64,000 nt of DNA. Source: Empedobacter tilapiae (GTDB taxonomy: Bacteria; Bacteroidota; Bacteroidia; Flavobacteriales; Weeksellaceae). The notes under the pieces were generated by a model, which made no database searches, was not told the origin of the DNA, and worked only from the letters and a program-made list of their open reading frames with translations. The translations under genes and the position numbers were made by a program. The stretch covers positions 124,001-188,000 of the forward strand of contig NZ_SRPE01000007.1 of assembly GCF_004785645.1 (NCBI RefSeq). The letters are read 5' to 3'. Every line of letters begins with the position of its first letter. The first letter of the stretch is position 1. Positions 61,955 to 64,000 of the stretch are shown piece after piece.

Positions 61955-62299
61955 TTACTTTATAAAATCTTCTACTATTTCTTTTGGACGTCCCACTACT
62001 CCATTTTTTTCATCTGTTACAATAGGTCGTTGAATCAATTTCGGAAAATCAACCAAAGCATTCAAAACCTCTTCATCTGACATCTCTTTCCCTTTAAAAT
62101 TAGTTTTCCATTCCTCTTCATTTATCCTTACAATATCCATCGGTTTCAAATTTAGCTTTGCCAAAATTTCTTTCAATTCTACTTTAGACAAAGGCTCTTT
62201 CAAATATTCTCTTACTTCAAAATCTTTTCCCGATTCTTCTAAAACCTTAATAGCTTCTCTACTTTTCCCGCAGCGAGAATTATGCAAAATTGTATACAT
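61955..62299 (-). CDS. arsC: ArsC-family arsenate reductase (glutaredoxin-dependent type)
   Basis: 114 residues from ATG 62299 (MYTILHNSRCGKSREA); a longer frame adds nine poorly matching residues. Catalytic Cys10 lies in NSRCGKSR and the arginine residues of the oxyanion site in LIQRPIVTDE and VVGRPKEIV. This is the ArsC/YffB branch, distinct from Spx. It would reduce arsenate with glutathione and glutaredoxin or an equivalent thiol. No ars operon is nearby, so a different oxidoreductase role is possible. Confidence 0.85.
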   Translation of the reverse strand: MYTILHNSRCGKSREAIKVLEESGKDFEVREYLKEPLSKVELKEILAKLNLKPMDIVRINEEEWKTNFKGKEMSDEEVLNALVDFPKLIQRPIVTDEKNGVVGRPKEIVEDFIK

Positions 62300-62471
62300 A
62301 TCTTTATTTTTAGTAAATTTAATCAAATTAAAATGATGAAAAAATTAATCCTATTAACAACATTTTTCTTTATTATTTAATTATACACCGTAATCACTCT
62401 TTCAAGAATCAGCTCTAAGTAGAAATAATTTTTCTTTAAAATAATAAGAAACTTATACAGATTTATATAAC

Positions 62472-62500
62472 AAAAAACTACCCAAAAATCGGGTAGCCTT
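62472..62500 (-). terminator. Terminator of the accessory gene cluster
   Basis: GGCTACCC and GGGTAG form a short stem with a T6 run on the minus strand, next to the 62507 gene stop. Confidence 0.7.
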
Positions 62501-62506
62501 TAAGGA

Positions 62507-62638
62507 TTAAAATAAATCTTCATTTTTAAATTTTTGTAACAACAACGAGAGACAAAAACTACTCAAAACTCCTACAAGTGAAAGTAGAACTGTTGAGAAA
62601 ATATCTTGCCATTGTATACTTGCATACATACCGCACAT
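62507..62638 (-). CDS. Small membrane protein of an accessory element
   Basis: 43 residues from ATG 62638 (MCGMYASIQWQ). One hydrophobic helix (FSTVLLSLVGVLSSFCL) and a basic end (QKFKNEDLF). A longer frame reaching back to 62710 would overlap the upstream gene with a Met-rich low-quality stretch, so it is rejected. It lies 16 bp downstream of another small membrane protein. Holin-like size and topology, but function is not established. Confidence 0.5.
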   Translation of the reverse strand: MCGMYASIQWQDIFSTVLLSLVGVLSSFCLSLLLQKFKNEDLF

Positions 62639-62654
62639 TGTACCACAAATCACA

Positions 62655-62903
62655 CTATATTTTGTGTGATCTGGTGGTGGTATCGGATTCATCAACAGCA
62701 TCATCATCAACAGTTAATTGACTTACAGCCGTTAAAACACCACCCGTAACAACTAAATATCCTCCCAACTGTACCAATAATGTTGGTAGTACAACAGGAG
62801 CGGCAATCAATACACCACCTATACTAGCAGCGACTAAACCTATTGTTCGGATATGTTGAAATAACTTGGGGGTTGGCAATTGCAAACGTTCAATTATATT
62901 CAT
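62655..62903 (-). CDS. Small two-helix membrane protein, holin-like
   Basis: 82 residues with two hydrophobic helices (about 20-40 and 42-62, Gly/Ala/Val/Leu-rich) and an acidic C-terminus (VDDDAVDESDTTTRSHKI). Its start overlaps the DUF5675 stop by 4 bp (ATGA), so they are coupled. Bacteroidota prophages and conjugative elements often carry such pairs next to DUF5675; lysis-type function is inference. Confidence 0.6.
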   Translation of the reverse strand: MNIIERLQLPTPKLFQHIRTIGLVAASIGGVLIAAPVVLPTLLVQLGGYLVVTGGVLTAVSQLTVDDDAVDESDTTTRSHKI

Positions 62904-63304
62904 AGCGTTTGTTTTTGAATGTGTAAAAAAACCTCTTCACCTCTCTGTAAATAGTCATAAACAATACTTTTCAATCGTTCAAATGCTTTACGAGAGTCTA
63001 TTCCTTTTCCTTCTCCGCTTAGAGAACTAACAGGAGCTATACATCCATTTAGCTCCTTTTGCGCATAATTTGCTGGATGAAACAAAATCAGCGACCGATT
63101 CGGTACCAAATCAATCAAGATATGCCATCCAAAACGTTCACTAAACCGTCGTTTTAGTGAATACCTACCTTCAGGAATACAAGATTTGCGTATCATATTA
63201 TCATTCCATGGTAATTCAATAGTCATACAAATCAGTTGTTGCTGTAACCAAATTTTTCCGTTGGTTCCTTCAGGTAAATACATTCTTTTTAAAATTAATT
63301 CCAT
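62900..63304 (-). CDS. DUF5675-family protein
   Basis: 134 residues from ATG 63304 (MELILKRMYLPEGTNG). The sequences CMTIELPWNDN, CIPEGRYSLKRR and LILFHPANYAQKELNGCIAP are characteristic of DUF5675, mostly found in phages and mobile elements of Bacteroidota. The HPANY segment with an isolated His and the conserved Cys suggest a catalytic fold, but I know of no shown activity. First gene of a three-gene cluster with the two small membrane proteins. Confidence 0.82.
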   Translation of the reverse strand: MELILKRMYLPEGTNGKIWLQQQLICMTIELPWNDNMIRKSCIPEGRYSLKRRFSERFGWHILIDLVPNRSLILFHPANYAQKELNGCIAPVSSLSGEGKGIDSRKAFERLKSIVYDYLQRGEEVFLHIQKQTL

Positions 63305-63563
63305 TTTACATTTTATTTTTTTGTTAATCATATAGCTTCTAATGTCATGTAAAACTCTAACCTATTTTCTAATAAAACAAACAACAATAGTTCATATGTC
63401 ATTTTTAATCAATTAAATACATTTTTATACCCAATAATCTGATCAAACTATCTTTTCTAAAAAAAATACACTTTTTTTAAAAAAACAATACGAATAAAAC
63501 AGAAAGTAAATCAAAGCCATTCACTTCTACCTAATTTCATAACACAACTTAAAAAAAGAAAAT

Positions 63564-63758
63564 ATGAAAAGAAGAAAACGAATTATCATCTATGCAAAAG
63601 ATGTACAAAATGCGACTGGAAGAAGTTATAGACAAAGTCTTCGTTTATTACAAAAAGCCAAAAATAAACTTGGAAAATCAAAAGAAGATATGCTAAGTCT
63701 AAGAGAATTTTGCGAGGTATACAACATTAATCCCCTCGATTTTGAAGAATCTATATGA
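63564..63758 (+). CDS. Small DNA-binding-like protein of an accessory element
   Basis: 64 residues, highly basic. The segment RIIIYAKDVQNATGRSYRQS looks like the recognition part of a helix-turn-helix, and SLREFCEVYNINPLDFEE follows as a second helical unit. Small proteins of this kind often precede integrase or excisionase genes in Bacteroidota. It is divergent from the DUF5675 cluster across 259 bp and is followed 17 bp later by the helix-turn-helix gene. Confidence 0.65.
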   Translation: MKRRKRIIIYAKDVQNATGRSYRQSLRLLQKAKNKLGKSKEDMLSLREFCEVYNINPLDFEESI

Positions 63759-63775
63759 AGTAAAAAAAATAAATT

Positions 63776-64000
63776 ATGAGTGAAAAAGCAATATTTTCTG
63801 TTCAATGGTTCAATTCCGTTATTCAGAAAATCAATCTATTAGAAGAAAACTGGATGAATAACATTGTGGTATTTAATCAATCTATCCTAATGAATGAACA
63901 AGAAGTTCTCCAATTATTACAAATTTCATCTACAACTTTAAGACGTTATTGCAACAAAAAATATTTTAAAGTTTACAAAATAGGGAAACGTAATCATTAT
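63776..64000 (+). CDS. Helix-turn-helix protein, excisionase/MerR-like (runs off window)
   Basis: 75 codons are visible, open at the right edge. The later half MNEQEVLQLLQISSTTLRRY with KIGKRNHY is a winged HTH_17-type excisionase or MerR-like domain, in which the Tyr/Arg pair in the wing contacts DNA. It lies just after the small HTH-like gene, as in excision modules of integrative elements. The rest of the element, including any integrase, is outside the window. Confidence 0.68.
   Translation, partial: MSEKAIFSVQWFNSVIQKINLLEENWMNNIVVFNQSILMNEQEVLQLLQISSTTLRRYCNKKYFKVYKIGKRNHY

Noticed and set aside
62333-62380. Short + strand frame MMKKLILLTTFFFII and stop
   Set aside because: Fifteen codons resembling a signal peptide with nothing after it; more likely a relic or chance than a functional gene.
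62639-62710. Long form of the 43-residue membrane protein
   Set aside because: It overlaps the upstream gene and reads as a Met/Pro-rich low-complexity sequence.

Overview
The window is AT-rich chromosomal DNA (roughly 30% G+C by eye) from a Bacteroidota bacterium of class Flavobacteriia. The evidence is a gldI gliding-motility lipoprotein gene, a type IX secretion C-terminal sorting domain, promoters of the TTG-N17-23-TAnnTTTG type, no Shine-Dalgarno sequences, and a GH109 protein strikingly like the enzyme known from Elizabethkingia. A Weeksellaceae member such as Empedobacter, Elizabethkingia or Chryseobacterium is my best guess. No tRNA, rRNA, CRISPR array or complete insertion sequence is visible.

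Layout. 1-3246: two tandem secreted paralogues, a 43-residue basic protein and rimO. 3585-6220: operon of a THUMP rRNA methyltransferase, a DUF2750 protein and a family 2 glycosyltransferase. 6364-9953: a T9SS cargo protein, a TonB-C-like protein and aminopeptidase P. 10095-11910: a metal operon (Fur/Zur-like regulator, methyltransferase, ZIP transporter). 11952-18911: lipoprotein, TruC-like synthase, a GtrB-like glycosyltransferase with its membrane partner, a TPR protein and lpdA. 19032-20313: an orphan DUF4062 gene beside a gene remnant. 20427-25220: fabH, EamA and TerC transporters, HAD phosphatase, polysaccharide deacetylase. 25264-26653: tyrS with what looks like a tyrosine-rich leader peptide and attenuator. 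27203-31940: ybaK, a redoxin-like protein, a TPR-like protein, two related candidate small RNAs on the + strand, and brnQ. 32107-35288: creD operon with its regulator and a duplicated operator. 35405-40009: broken SIMPL gene, SDR, DUF1294, and an aldo/keto reductase-MFS-arfB operon behind a structured leader. 40118-43931: LytS/LytTR-type two-component system. 44012-48279: OYE-VOC-MFS operon and a type II NADH dehydrogenase. 49129-54786: a coiled-coil protein that has lost its zinc ribbon, a NIF3 protein, a GNAT protein, and a probable GalNAc salvage operon (GH109, NahK-like kinase, nucleotidyltransferase). 54874-62299: ChaN, ABC transporter, erythromycin-esterase family protein, the nrnA-gldI-cyclophilin/FKBP cluster, arsC. 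62472-64000: the edge of an accessory element (two small membrane proteins, DUF5675, and a helix-turn-helix gene running off the end).

The most notable observations are these. (i) A tyrS leader encodes a 31-residue peptide with five Tyr codons, followed by mutually exclusive antiterminator and terminator helices directly before the tyrS start; this has the form of ribosome-mediated attenuation. (ii) Two related orphan transcripts on the + strand (about 29.9-30.05 kb and 30.55-30.66 kb) share a conserved linker before the terminator. (iii) A 24-bp operator repeat lies before two genes of the creD operon. (iv) A structured leader precedes the aldo/keto reductase operon. (v) A GalNAc salvage operon can be inferred. 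All functions are read from protein and DNA patterns by eye; no searches or folding programs were run.
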